Part shown: positions 1 through 13,043 of the stretch, one piece after another
How positions within the stretch are numbered: position 1 is the first letter of the stretch
Layout of the letters: each line of letters begins with the position of its first letter
Origin: Ophiosphaerella korrae
Taxonomy: Eukaryota > Ascomycota > Dothideomycetes > Pleosporales > Phaeosphaeriaceae
Reading direction: 5' to 3'
NCBI GenBank assembly: GCA_028456385.1
Contig: JALNQF010000077.1
Span: 1-64,000, forward strand
DNA: 64,000 bases
Notes under the pieces: model-generated
The model's database searches: none
The model's input: only the letters and a program-made list of their open reading frames with translations
Told to the model about the DNA's origin: nothing
Made by a program: the position numbers and the translations under genes

Positions 1-555
1 GACTACTAATGTCCTAGGACTACTAATATCCTAGACTACTAATGTCCTAGGACTACTAATGTCCTAGGACTACTAATATCCTAGACTACTAATGTCCTAG
101 GACTTCTAATGTCCTAGGACTACTAATATCCTAGACTACTAATGTCCTAGGACTACTAATGTCCTAGGACTACTAATATCCTAGGACTACTAATGTCCTA
201 GGACTACTAATGTCCTAGGACTACTAATGTCCTAGGACTACTAATGTCCTAGGACTACTAATATCTAAGACTACTAATGTCCTAGGACTACTAATATCCT
301 AGACTACTAATGTCCTAGGACTACTAATGTCCTAGGACTACTAATGTCCTAGGACTACTAATGTCCTAGGACTACTAATATCTAAGACTACTAATGTCCT
401 AGGACTACTAATATCCTAGACTACTAATGTCCTAGGACTACTAATGTCCTAGGACTACTAATGTCCTAGGACTACTAATGTCCTAGGACTACTAATATCC
501 TAGACTACTAATGTCTTAGACTACCTATACCCTAAGACTACTAATTTTTCAAGAC
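1..555. repeat. 17-bp tandem satellite array
   Basis: About 31 head-to-tail copies of a 16-17 bp unit, GACTACTAATGTCCTAG, start at base 1 and decay after about 530, so the array probably continues outside the window. Units fall into three variants: GTCCTAG, ATATCCTA and ATATCTAA endings. The G/A difference between AATGTCC and AATATCC is a TpG to TpA transition, the change RIP makes. The rare ATATCTAAG variant occurs at 261 and 378, a 117-bp spacing that indicates a higher-order repeat of seven units. Each unit junction holds a palindromic CCTAGG. No coding role is apparent. Confidence 0.95.
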
Positions 556-3500
556 TACTATTAAAAATAGGTAATAGTTCTTTAACTAATTGTTTAGTAC
601 GTTAATTATCTATCTAGACTAAAGGGCATACCGTCTATATATATATACGCGGCCCTAACTCCTACTATATATTCTTTATCTTAGCTACTATAATACTACG
701 TTAGTATTCGTTAATGTGCAATAATTCTAGGACATTAGTAGCCTACTAAGTAAGGAATATATCTGTCTAAGGGCATACAATGCCCTAGGACTATTAATTA
801 AGAGTAGAAATAAAATTTTAATAGAATTTCCTTCTTAAGTATAGAATTTATTTACTATCTTAATACAGTAGACAACTTAAGTAGCGAAAATATACACTTA
901 TAATAGTAGTAATACTTAGTTTTCTTTTACTTATTATTAACTTAAAAGCTTAGAGTAAGTAAGGGTACTATTATTAGTGCTAATTGCGCTAGAAATAGAT
1001 CTAATCAAGTAAGAACTAAGGTACTACTAAGGTTTACTAATTAAAAGATAAACGTAGTATACCTATTCGTCCTAGGAAATCGTACTAAATATCTCTAATC
1101 TTGCAATTTAGCAACTATATTAAAATAGACAATTATACGAGCTCTATTACTTCCCGTCTTTCTTAGGCCTATCCTAAGATCTGCTCTCGCTATCCCTAGC
1201 GTTCTTACTTATTATTAGGAGGAGAATTTTCTATCCTTAAAAGACTTCTACTTTAATTTTAGTCTCTATAGAAGTATACTAACTACTATCTACGTATTAA
1301 CTATAATAATCGCCTTCTTTAAAGCTATTAATCTTAATTAATACCTTAGGAATTTTAATAGAGGTTTTATACTAGAAAGGTAACAATACCTATTATAAGT
1401 AAATTATTAGTACACGTTTATTATTAGAACCTAGTCTTAGCAACGCTTTTAAAACATACTATAGCTATAGTCTATTAGGCCTTAAACTTACCTATATATA
1501 TAATATAGTAGAGTATTATAAAAGAACTAATAGTAAAAAGGGAGTAGGTAGTTACTAAAGAAACGTAAGTACTAAGGGCTTAAAAGGAGGAGCTACTAAG
1601 AAAAGTAGGACGCACAATAGATATAGGTAGAGAGAAAGCTAATAGGCCTTTAGGTCGCGAGATACTATCTATAAGAGTGTAGATAATATTTAGAGTTAGA
1701 TTAGCTAATAAAGTCTAAGTTCTCTAGGACTAATAAGCTTTTAGGCCCTAGATATACATTAGGTACATAATACTACAACAATAAGAATATAGGACCTATA
1801 GTTGTTCTAAGAAAGACTACTATTAGTTTTAGTAAGTATTCTTAAAATTTTGTATAAAAGAGCTAACACTATTTAGATAGATCTAACAAGTAAGATTAGT
1901 ATAGAATCTTTGTAATAGTTAATAATCTAGGTAATAAAAGACTTCTAACTTAGTAACGTATATCTAACTATAGTAGAACAATAGAGTTTTTATCTATCTC
2001 GTGTAGATACTTGTATATTATTATAGTAAATATTGTATAGTTATAAAGTTATTATAGTATACGAGTAAGGAGCTTTAAGGATAGTAGAACTAAAGTGTAG
2101 GTTTTTTAGTTAGGAAAGCCGAGCATAGAAAACTTTAATATCCTAGCTACTATTTTACTAGATTATAGGGAACTTTCTACACTAACTAATACACTATAAG
2201 CAAATATTAGATATTGTAATTGTACTTCTAGTATAAGCGAGGAAAATAGCACGCTTTTAATCGTATCTAAGTATAAGTTAGGTTTAGTATTAGACTTAGT
2301 ATAATTGCTAGTAAATGCGGCTTTACCTTTACACACTATAGTAACACTATTTTATACTAATCTTCTAGTAAGAGTGCTTAGCCCTACTTTCTATATATAG
2401 CTTAGCACTAACTATTAGCGTTAATTTTAGGTACGCGCGGAAGAGCTAAGCGCAAACTAAACAAGGTTAGTTACTAGTTAGTAGCCTATAATTACGTAAA
2501 CTAGACCCTTGCTAATAGGGTAGCCTAAATTGTATTTCTACTAATATAGGGTAAAGCTGCATTCGCTAGTAACTATATAGTATAAATTGTAGACTTAGAT
2601 TAGGGTAATTATATAGTATACAACGAGGTTAGTAAATTACTATATTACTAAATAGGAAGGAAGTACTTAAGGTAGACCTACTTAGACAAGACTATTTAGG
2701 ATAGGACTACTTATTAGGACGACTTAAGATACAGCAACTTAGGATAGAACTACCTAGGATAAGATTACTTAGGATAGAACTACTTAGGATATAATTACTT
2801 GCGATTAGTTATTTAAGACTATATTGGTATAGTACTAATAGACTATACTATACTGTAGATATTTACTTAAATAATATATTTTACTATCTATAGGCTAATT
2901 ATCTAAAATTCTCTTTATACCTTTATTAAATCTACTTAGTTTAGATTAAATTGTTATTACTATGAAGCTTTTTACATCCTCGGAGATTATTATCGCCTTA
3001 CTTCGCTTAATTAGTCCTATTTATATATTAATACTACTAGTAGTAACTAATATTATATCTACTTAGATTAGGAAGCCTAGTGCTATTATAAATATACTTA
3101 GAAACTGTGTACGCTTAGTATATTAATACTAGTACTCGAGGTAATAAACTAATTATCAATAGAGTAGCTATATAATACCTAAGAAGTAAAGGCTTAGTAT
3201 ATAATAGCGTCGCAAGGATGTTGTAATAGTAAAGTAATAGGTTTAGCTTTACTATAAAACAAGAATAATAGCTAATCTAGGTACTTATAGATGCGTAGAA
3301 TAGGGTATAGAGTATACCTAGTACCTCGTGTAAGCGCCTTAACTCTAATTTACTAATATACGTAGTGTAAGGCTCGTTAAGAGTTAATTAGGAACTTCCT
3401 AACGCATAAATAAGATATAATCTAGTTACTATTAAAAATTATTATAAAGCACTTAGGTCGTAAACTTAGATAGCTAAGCTAGAACAAATAGGCATAGAAA

Positions 3501-3779
3501 AGATATAATAACTAATCTAAGTTAAAATAATTAGTCCTTTAGTATCTTAATATTAAGCATTTAGTACATCTAGCGCTTAATAAGCTGTTACTCTAAGTAG
3601 CTATAGAGACTATTACTAATTCCTACGTTGTATCTAATACTATCTAGTAGCTTATATATTAAAGCCTTAGCAGAACTTTTAGAATAATAGACGACAAGGA
3701 TAGGGGAATAAGATAGGCTAACGCTAAATCTTTAGTTGTAGTAGGCTATTCTCCTATATTACGCCTATACTAATATTAG
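556..3779. other. RIP-mutated sequence, no gene identified
   Basis: This stretch is TA-rich with frequent stops in the frames I sampled. I recognise no family in it. It includes one minisatellite at 2698-2805, listed separately. Further decayed reading frames may be present that I did not resolve. Confidence 0.5.
2698..2805. repeat. Degenerate 15-17 bp minisatellite
   Basis: About six imperfect copies of a unit resembling GATAGAACTACTTAG. The core CTACxTAGGATA also occurs in arrays near 13.9, 22.0 and 51.7 kb. Confidence 0.75.
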
Positions 3780-6330
3780 ATATGTCTAAGTAGCGGTAGT
3801 GTTAAGGGTGTGTTAGGGACAGAAATAAGTCCCTTGCTACGCTATAGCTATTTTTAAGTAGGGTAGGAGTAGCGACTATTTTTATTAGAGTATATCTACA
3901 AGCCTTCTATTTAAATATAGATTTCTATTCCTAGATATAAGATATTCAAGTAGATTTACTAATACTTTTCCTCTTTTAGTAAGATATAGCTTTATAGCTG
4001 CGCCTAGAGTCCGCCTTCTTTATAAGAGTTAGTATTATTAACACCCTACCTAAAAATAGGTCCTTAAATTAGGATAAAGAGATTACCGCCTCTAGTTTCT
4101 TAGTTACTTAAACAAATATTTTAGAGCATACCTAAAAGCAAGATTTACTAACTTCTATACAACCCTCTTAATGTATCTCTTATAAGTTTCTAGTTATACT
4201 ATACTTCTTAGTATTATCTCTAAATTCGTCTTCTCCTTTCTAATAATTCACTACCTAGAATAGCGTTAAGATACTATTACAGCTAACTTCGAACTCCTAG
4301 GGCCTAACGCAGATTACTTTAGTTTTAATTTTAACAGCAATGTATTTAGTACTACCTACATATTAGTTAGTAGTGTACCTACAACTAGTAGTATTAAATT
4401 AAACGCCTATATTGCAAATAATAATAGAAATATAGTATACTAGTTTAGGTAGGTTTCTAATACACAAGGTCAAGGGGATATACGTGCTAATAAGATACGG
4501 GATAGGGGTAGTGCATTTAGCACTTGTTCTAGCTATACTTTAAATAGTAATACGTTAAACTTAACTTATAATAAATATGCAACAGGTGCTTAAGGCTTCT
4601 AGAGGTCTACTATTAACCTTAGTAAGTAGAAGAAGTTTAATATATTTGTATATCTTAGAAAACTAATAGAGAGGGTAGATAGTATAGCAGAAGTTAACAG
4701 CAACAGCGTATTTATACGTAATAACAGAAGGCTCTCTTATTAGGCTCCTACTACTACCTAAATCTTAGATCGTAGCTATATATAGTCTAAGTAAACGGGG
4801 TATAGAGTTAAAGTTAAAGCCTGTTATTCTCTTAATTAGAACCTAAAATACAATTAGCTAATCCTAACAGATTAAAATAATTCCTACTAGATACAAAAAT
4901 TAGACCCCGTTCCTCTATTAGAGTTGTTTTTTACTGTGTTTAGCAATTATTTAACTTAGTTAAATTACCCCTTTAACCTTTCTATAGACGCTAATTCTCT
5001 AGCCTAAGCTAGATATTTGTCTTTTGCCTAATTATCTATAAAAGGCTAGTAGTAAGTTAGTATTAGAGGTCTATTAGAACTAGATAGTAGATATACTTTT
5101 GTTTACTTATATCTAAGTATAATTCTTAGGTATAAAAAGTTATCTGCGCGTCTACTTACTACTATAGACTTACGTCTTTATAATATTTTGCTAGAACAAG
5201 ATTAGTTACTATAAATATATAGGGCCTACTTTTAGTTCTATATTAAATTTAGAAACTACATAGTCTCTATTTATAGCTTCTATATTATACCTTAGTAAAT
5301 TTTATATTTTTGTAGCTTATACTAGGAACGTTTTTATAGTTCTTGTAAAAGACTAGAAAAAAATATAGTATTTAACTTAACTAATATATAAAAGAGTGTA
5401 TACCTAACGTAATACTAGTTTTATCTTTAACTATATTCCCTTATCTTACCTAGTAGCTTAAGTTCTTAATACCTACTACAGCTTCCCCTTTTCTTAGCTA
5501 GCACCTATTTGTTCTCTCTAAACTGCTATTTTCTAGTACTTAGAGACCTAACTATTTCTAGAGACGCTATTAGGCCTAGAAATAAGAATTCTTAACTATC
5601 TACTATCTCCTTAGATTTACTAATCTTTCTGTTATTAGCGCTAATACAATTAGTAGTATTAAGTAATAAAATTTAATGTTCTTAGATTATCTAAGACTTC
5701 TTGTTCTAATGTTATCGTATTATATTAGATTTTTTAGCCTCGAGCTCTATAATTTTAGCTTCTAGTTCCTCTTTCTTTAAGACTACTATATCTTAATCTA
5801 GCTTACTTACATTGTAGGCCTTGCTTAGAATAACTCTACTTAGGCGTTGCTAGTATCCCTTAATTTCAAAGTCTTTGTTGCGAATAATTTCTTATAGGGA
5901 TAGATACTAGGAATGTAGGGCCTAGTTCGCGTTTATAGCCTAAATACAGCGTTTCTATTCTTTATTATGTATACGCTTGTAAGGAGTAACTATAAAGTAG
6001 GTACTATATATATTTATGCGAGTAGAATTTATAGCTTTAGTAGCTTCGTAAAGCGTTTTGTTAATAAAGAAGAGTTTCTAGTTAATAGTTTAAGTTGCGG
6101 TATTATTACGAGCACGAGACGCTTCTCCTCTTAGGCTAACGTAGATCGCCTAGTAAATTAGATAGAGTAGGTAGTTAAAACTATTAGATCTTACCTTAAC
6201 TTTATCTTTATATTTAATATCGTAGATAGGTTATTGTACAGCTATCTTTTAATAGAAAGTTAACGTATATTAGTAAGGTTAGGTGTAGTTCTAGCTTAAA
6301 TTAATATAGGTTAGAATATCTTAACTCTAT
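3780..6330 (-). pseudogene. Large unidentified gene remnant with a coiled-coil segment
   Basis: One minus-strand frame runs through about 850 codons with stops almost only as TAG/TAA and at a density near what mutated Gln and Trp codons would give. Neighbouring frames have far more. From the N-terminal side (high coordinates) it shows a basic segment around 6.1 kb. A Lys/Glu-rich helical stretch around 5.75 kb contains EELEAKIIELEAKK, a likely coiled coil. A long Ser/Thr/Ile/Cys-rich part then runs down to about 3.8 kb. I do not recognise the family. The length and single frame suggest a single large exon. Start and end are estimates because ATG codons have been removed by RIP. Confidence 0.5.
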
Positions 6331-8399
6331 AAAAGAAAAAATCTCTAGTTATATAGAGCTTAGTAGGATAGTAATATCTAATATATCTACTTATAAAGGT
6401 TTCTATTTATAGCCCTAAAATAGCATTCGAGCGTTTAAGCGCTGTACTCGTTCTTAAAGCAAGGACTTAAGCTACTAATTTTAAGTATATATGTAAGACT
6501 GTAGGGAAAGAATTAAAAAAGTACAATTAAATAGCAAATCAATCTAACCTAACTTACCTATACCCTATACCTCCCCTTACTTACGCGTGTTGTATAGCAT
6601 AGCTTATACTTACTACCTCTTTATTTATATGACTCTACGCTAACTCCTAATATTACTATCTCTTATCTATTAAAGAACATCTATTAATAGCTTATTCTTA
6701 TTTAGTTTACTAGTCCTAAATACGTAAGTAGTCCTAGTACTATTTAGCTTTCCTAGTTAGTTTTTTAATATTATAACGTGCCCTTTGTAAAGAAGCCTGT
6801 AAAGGTAGTAAGATGCGCGTATTTTTTCTATTAGAAGGTTATCTATACTTACTAATAGTTATAATAGATAATCTTATAGTAAGAGAGGATTATTTCGCTA
6901 TATATAGGAGCACGTTAAGTTAAAGTTAAAGTACCTATTATTTGTTCTACTATAGGTATTCTATTTTAGTTAGATGTACGTTATAATACAAGATTATATT
7001 AGAATATAGCTCTACTCTACTATAGTAAACAACTAAAAAGGTAAGAATAATTAACAACGTTAATTATCGAAGTAGAATAGTGTATATTACTTAAAGTAGC
7101 GTCTAACTATATAGAGTACGTAAAGAGGGCTGCGTTGTATTAAAACTAAGAACTGCTATTAATTAAGTAGAACGAGGGGTTGTTGCGAAGAGTTAACGTT
7201 TAAGAGTATAAAGTTAATACCTAGTAGCACAAACTATTATTGTATTATTTTAACCTATAAATATATTAACCGCAATATATTAACCTATCTCTATATACAC
7301 AGTAGCTATTCTGTAGCTATCTGCCCTACTACTTATTATACACTAAAGCCTAATGCTTGTATCCTTAGTAGTACAAGCCTCCCTATAATAACAATAGACT
7401 AGGAGTAGATCTACTACGCAAAAGGTAACTTATCTTATAACTAACTCTAGCACCTGCTTAAAGCGAGTGTACAACTCTAAGGACTAGGAAAGTGCGTTAG
7501 ACTAAACACGACTCGAAAGACTTAGCTAAGAACACGATCTTAATACCTTCTATATACTATTACTATATTAAGGACATTTACTATATTATATTTCTATTCT
7601 TATCTTAAAAGCTATATTATAAATTATATAAACTAGCCTTAAGTTTTATTTTACTTAGGCTTTAAAAGCGTACTAAATTACTACTACGAAGACTACGTAA
7701 AAAGCTAACAACCTATATATTATTAAGCCCTCTAAAAAACAAGAACTAATTATTTATATTCCTTAAATAGTCTATTATAGCTTACTACGATAGCTTCCTA
7801 GACTTATTAACGTATAGAGCTTCTTTAGATATAGTAGTAAGCTTGTATTAGCCTCGCGAAGCTAAGTAGTAGATAAAGTTACTAAGTAGCTTAACGTAAC
7901 TAGTAATAGAAAACCCTCTATAGAGCTCGGGAATAGAGACATAAGATAATAGCTTGCTATCTACGATATTAGAGAGGTAGTAGTAATAGTTAATCTTAGT
8001 AGTAAGTCTCCCTATACTATAGGCTTCGCGTAATAGGCTCTTAAACTTTGCGTATTGTAGCCTTAAATATATATACTAATCTAAGACTTTAGGATATAGT
8101 GTATAGGAAGACTAGTAGTTACTATAGAGGGAGTACAAGCGCCTCTTGTATAGCTTCTCTAGAGTAGTATATAAAGACTAAGCGCTAGTTAGCTTGTGCT
8201 ACGTTAGACTTAGTAGATACCCTACGCCTAAGAGAGACATATAAATAGTAATCTTAGGCAGTATATTATTATAACTATTAGAGGAATAATAATATATATT
8301 ACTTAATACTTGTTCGCTGTAAAGTCCTACACGCGTCCTTAACTATAGTTAATAGTAGCTCCTTTCTTGCTAATACTTTGTATAGGCTCTTTCTTAAAA
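6331..8399. other. RIP-mutated sequence, nothing identified
   Basis: No gene, repeat array or RNA recognised. Stops are dense in the frames I sampled. Confidence 0.4.
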
Positions 8400-11300
8400 T
8401 AGTGCAAGTAAGTTACTACTATACTATTAATAGGACATAGCAAGATATAAAGAAAGGGCTTGTTATATAGTTAACTACTACAAGGCCTATATATAGGATT
8501 AAATTGTAGGATTAAATAGGACGTATATAACTCTCCTTTATACACTACTATTTTAATAGTACTTAATTTAAACCTATAGTACTAGTATATCTTATTATAT
8601 TATTATAAGGCCCTATAACTATACTCTCTATATAAACCTATATAAACAAGGGGCTAAAGCTACTTCTTATCTGTATACTAACCTACTCTAGACTATTATT
8701 AATTAACTTCCTCGCCCTAATAAACAGCAACTAAGCCTTTTAGTACTAATTAGTAGTATAGAGAAGTCTATTACTATATAAGCGCTGTTTAGACTTAAGC
8801 GCGTATAGAGACTAAAGATTAGAGAGAAGTCTTATAAAATCTACCTCTACTTTAACCTATCTATAGTAGAAGATAAACAACTATAGCTTCTTGCGAACTA
8901 AGATATACGTAAAGCCTATAATAACTAGAGTAGTATAAAGCGTAATAGGTACTCTAAAGCTAGCAAAGCTACTTACTACTTACTACTTACTAGGAAAAAA
9001 GCAGCGAACAATATTTATATATAGCTACTTACACCTTTTATAGATATATTTTGCTTCTTCTCTATAGACCTTAGTAGCTTTAGGTAGATCGCTTAGCGTC
9101 TAGCTTAGTAGCTAGAGTAAGGGCGTTTATTAACGCTTCTACAAAGAACGCTTCTAAGCGTACTTATTATAACTAGCTAGTTTACTCCTAAAGTAGTAGC
9201 TAAAGTAGAAGCTACAAAGGCTTTTCTCTAGATACTAAGAGAAGAGACGTCTAAAGACCCGTTCTAGCAGCTATTAGTAATTAATATTGTTACCCTCCTA
9301 CTTAAACGTACTATCTTAACTAAAGTCTGCTTCTAGCGCGTTAAGGAGTATATTAAGCGAATAGTAAAGTAGGTATAGAAGTATAGAGAAGAGAGTTAAG
9401 TATTATTTTTAGTAACTTATATTACTACTTTCTTTAAAAGCGTAAGCGCCTACTTTATAGTAGCTACTAGTACGCTATTTAATTTTGTTAAAGCCTTAAG
9501 GACTTATAACTCTATTACTCCTAATATATAAGAGTATTTTACTAATTTCCTAAAGTATACTATATTACTACAACAGCTAATAAACTTTGCAGCTCCTATA
9601 ATTACGTCTACCTTGCTCTTAGATAGCTACCTACCTAACATATATAGTAGACAGCCCTTTCTAGTAGTATATATACGCTAACTATATCGTAGTTTTTAAC
9701 TATATAGTTATTCTCGACACGCTCTACAAGGCTACGCTCGACTAGGTAAGTAATACTCTAATAGCTATCTTGTTACTATTTAATAATAACGCTATACTAT
9801 AAAGTAGTCTTGTTAATATAGTTAATAAGAACCTTGTTTACTTATTTAAGTAACTTAAGGCTAGCGCATTAGCTGTAAGTATTTATAAGAGTATCCTTAG
9901 GCGCTTTTACAACTAGTAGATAGATATTAAAAGTAGTAATACCTACCTCTACTATCTACGTAGAAGGCCGTAGTATAGCTTACTTAGCGGACACTTTATC
10001 TACAAAAACTGCGTTATTGTATTTAGTAAGGCTAGCGACAATAATCTATAGGTTTTTTATATCTACTACTACTTCTTTAGTAGGTAAGAGGTGCTTAACA
10101 ATATTACTATTAGAGTGCATCCTCTAATAGCGGGCGCTAGAGTACTCTATATAGATAGAGGGGGTATATATAGTATTATAGAGTTAATACTAATAAAACG
10201 AATCTAGAATTGTATTAATTTGCTAATTCTACTGCAATAGTTCTTTAAGGTTGTATTTAGCGTTAGTATAGGTTAGTCTCTTAATCTACTTAAAGATATA
10301 GGATAGCAGCTTATAGTAATAATAGGGGTAGTAATTGCAATTAACTATTTTATTAACAGTTAACTACTTAGTAAATCTATCTAGATATTCTCTAGACTTA
10401 TAGAACGAGCGTTTAAGCGCTAGAGATTATTAAAGGTTCTATTCCTATCTAGCAGGCTTTACCTCCTTGCGTTATACTTTGCTAATAGTTTGTATTTAGC
10501 GGACAATATTAAGGTAGCGCTAAAAGAAGTTATAGGCACTAACAAGAGCATTTTAGACTACTCTTACGTAATAGCTATAGGCACAAAAGTTACTTTACTA
10601 GCTACCTTAGTTAGTAAGTATCTTTTATATTAGATATTTACAAACTATAATAGTATTAGGTAGTAAAGCTAAGATCTTAGTAAGTGCGTCTCTAACTATA
10701 CTTTATATAGAGCTCTAAGTAATACGTAGACAAGAGTATTATTAAGCTAAAGAGTAGTGTTAGTAAGGTCTTGCTTTAGGAGATGTAAGCGTTGTTTACT
10801 TCGTCTCTTTCTATCTTAGTAGCTAACTAGCTATTTAGTGCACGTGCTATATTAGTAGCGCCTAGGTACGTTATCTTGTCTCTCTTTTGCGCATCTTAAG
10901 CTAACTATATCTTGTAGTATGTTCCCGTCTTATTATATAAACAGAATAGGTATACTATAGGATATAGGGCCTCTTAAGAATAACTTTGATCTTTAGGCGC
11001 GTTTAGAGGTATTAGCTCTATTTCTATATCTTAAAGAACCTAACTTTATTGTATCTCTAGGTACTAGTAAGCTCTAGTCGAGTAACTACGATATATCTAC
11101 AGACAACTGCTAAAAGTATAGCATGTTTAGGAGAACCTAGTACCTCTTCTAAGAGAAGTTATATAATTAAGGCGTAAGGCGAGCTTATATAGCTAGCTAT
11201 CGCCTTAATATAGATTTTAAGGGCGAGGAGCCTAGACTAGACGTAATAAGTAGTATACTAGAGCTTATATTAAAGACGTAGACTAACGCGTCGCTATCTC

Positions 11301-11990
11301 TAAAAATTAAAGTAGTAGCGCGTTGTATAGTAGCGTCGCTTTTCTACTTTAAACTAAACCTGCTCCCCTATATATGCGATAGTAACAAATATACACTAAC
11401 TAGCTAAATACTATGCTCGATTCGTCGAAGCGATCTTACGTTAAGAGTACTCCTAGCTAAGTTAAAGAGTAGTTAAGGTAAGTTTATAGTTAATAGCGTA
11501 CTAGTTACTAGTACTATATTAGAGAGCTTATTCCTTAGTAAAGATAGTAACTTCTAAGTCTACGTTAATGCGAAGATTAACAATACGCTTACTATCTTAC
11601 TAGAGTTAGGTATTAATAGAGCCTATAGTATTAGCAGTGTACCCTTCTTAGTAAAGAAACTAATAGCTATATAAGGGCTAGATACACTATTTAGTAGGTT
11701 AGACTATTGTAAGTAGAAAAGGAGATATAAGAGCGAGAGCGTAGCGCTAAAGAGATAACGGCGTACAGCTTGTATTAGATAAGATAGTTTTAAGGACTAG
11801 GTATTAGCTATACAGCCTTTGCCTAGAGATTTATTATAGGTATCGATATAAGTCTAAGATATTAGCTTTCTTTATCCGCGATCTAAAATTATATCCCTAC
11901 ACTAATATTCTATAAAGATCCCTCTCTAGTCTAAACTTATTCTCTAGCGTTCCTTTACGAGATTAATAAAGATAAAAAACTTTACTAACT
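8400..11990 (+). pseudogene. Patatin-like phospholipase (PLP) remnant
   Basis: Patatin-like proteins are lipid acyl hydrolases using a Ser-Asp dyad. The remnant reads in one plus frame from about 8400 to 9660 (a helical N-terminal region of unknown role) and continues in another frame from 9662 to about 11990, so an indel or intron lies near 9660. A degraded cysteine/histidine cluster at about 9950-10010 (LRRRP, then SGH, then KNC) looks like a RING-type finger. The oxyanion motif DGGGxRG survives as D-R-G-G-I-Y-S at 10154-10174. The nucleophile motif GxSxG survives as S-V-S-I-G at 10259-10273 (Ser codon 10265). IFTNYN follows near 10640. The catalytic Asp of the DGG motif is retained as D-I-G at 10961, followed by PLKNN, and VSLGTS marks the end of the patatin fold near 11050. 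A long C-terminal region follows. Gly losses fit RIP. This N-terminal-extended PLP architecture is a known Pezizomycotina family and common Starship cargo. Confidence 0.82.
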
Positions 11991-13030
11991 TAATCTTTAG
12001 CTATATATATATAACCCCTTGTAGCTAGCTATTACTATATAACTTTTGTAGAACAGGCTAACATCTTCCTAAATATACTAAGTATACTAAGGCGTGTATA
12101 GAGTAGAGTAAGACGCGTACGTATATTAAGCTAGGATTCCTATTTTCGTATCTAGAAGTAGTTCGATAGACGTAAGCTACAAAGTAAGAGTTACTAGTAG
12201 AGATAGTAAGAGCTTAGAAGGGTTTAATAGCTTATATATAATATCTAGGTCTTATAAGGGACTTTAGTAGACTTAGTAGGAGCCTAGTAGGCAAGAGCCC
12301 TTATAATCTAACTAAGGTAAAAAGTGCTCTTTCTTAATATTCTATTTATCCTTAAGTCTTTTACCTATAGTCTTGTTAGTAAATAGAAGAGAGAGATACT
12401 CTTCTTTCTTACAGCGTGCACGCTAGGTATTGTAATTCTAAGCCCTGCGACGTTTAGTAGGATCTATAATTTTTAACTAAGCGTCTAGCTTGTAGATAAG
12501 ACTAGAGTTATATACTATACTAAATAGTATAGAGTTTAGAGCTAGTACTACGCAGTAACTATTAATTTATATCTTAAAGTTAGACAAGAACACTAGCGTA
12601 CTTTATAATAGTTATATAAGCGCCTTCTAATAGTAGCTTAGTAGATTAGACGTAACCTTAGAGGCTAACGTATATACTCTTTTATTCTTGTACTTACTAT
12701 CTTAGTATACTAAGATATATAGGGTATAGGCTGTAGCTATACTAGCTAGCTATATACTAGGAATTTATCTACGTAAACGCAACCCTACTATAGCTTAGGC
12801 TTAACTACTATCGCCCTCTTATACGATAATTAGCCCTATAGGGTTATAACTAGGTATCTAGCGTATTACAATTTAGTAGCTTAGCTAACATTTAAATATA
12901 GCTATAGTCTGCCTCTTTATAGTCGTATAGTATTCTTTAAGCGTACTATTAGCTATATCTTAACTACTCTTAGCTATAAGTTCTAATATCGTCTCTATAG
13001 CTCTATATAAGTGTTAAGTATATTATTTAA
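11991..13030. other. Unresolved RIP-mutated sequence
   Basis: Lies between the PLP remnant and the glutamine-rich coil remnant. A plus frame in phase with the coil can be followed upstream to about 12120, but its stop density (roughly one in eleven codons) is too high to call it coding with confidence. Confidence 0.35.
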
Positions 13031-13043
13031 GTTTTTATACAAA

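Noticed and set aside
1..555. Possible CRISPR array or telomeric repeat
   Set aside because: Units are directly contiguous with no spacers, the period is 17 bp, and the motif is not TTAGGG-like. It is a satellite in what looks like a fungal genome.
11821..11900. Plus-frame FIIGIDISL resembling the Hsp70/actin N-terminal motif
   Set aside because: It lies in a stop-rich frame overlapping the well-supported low-stop C-terminal frame of the patatin-like gene and has no further Hsp70 motifs.
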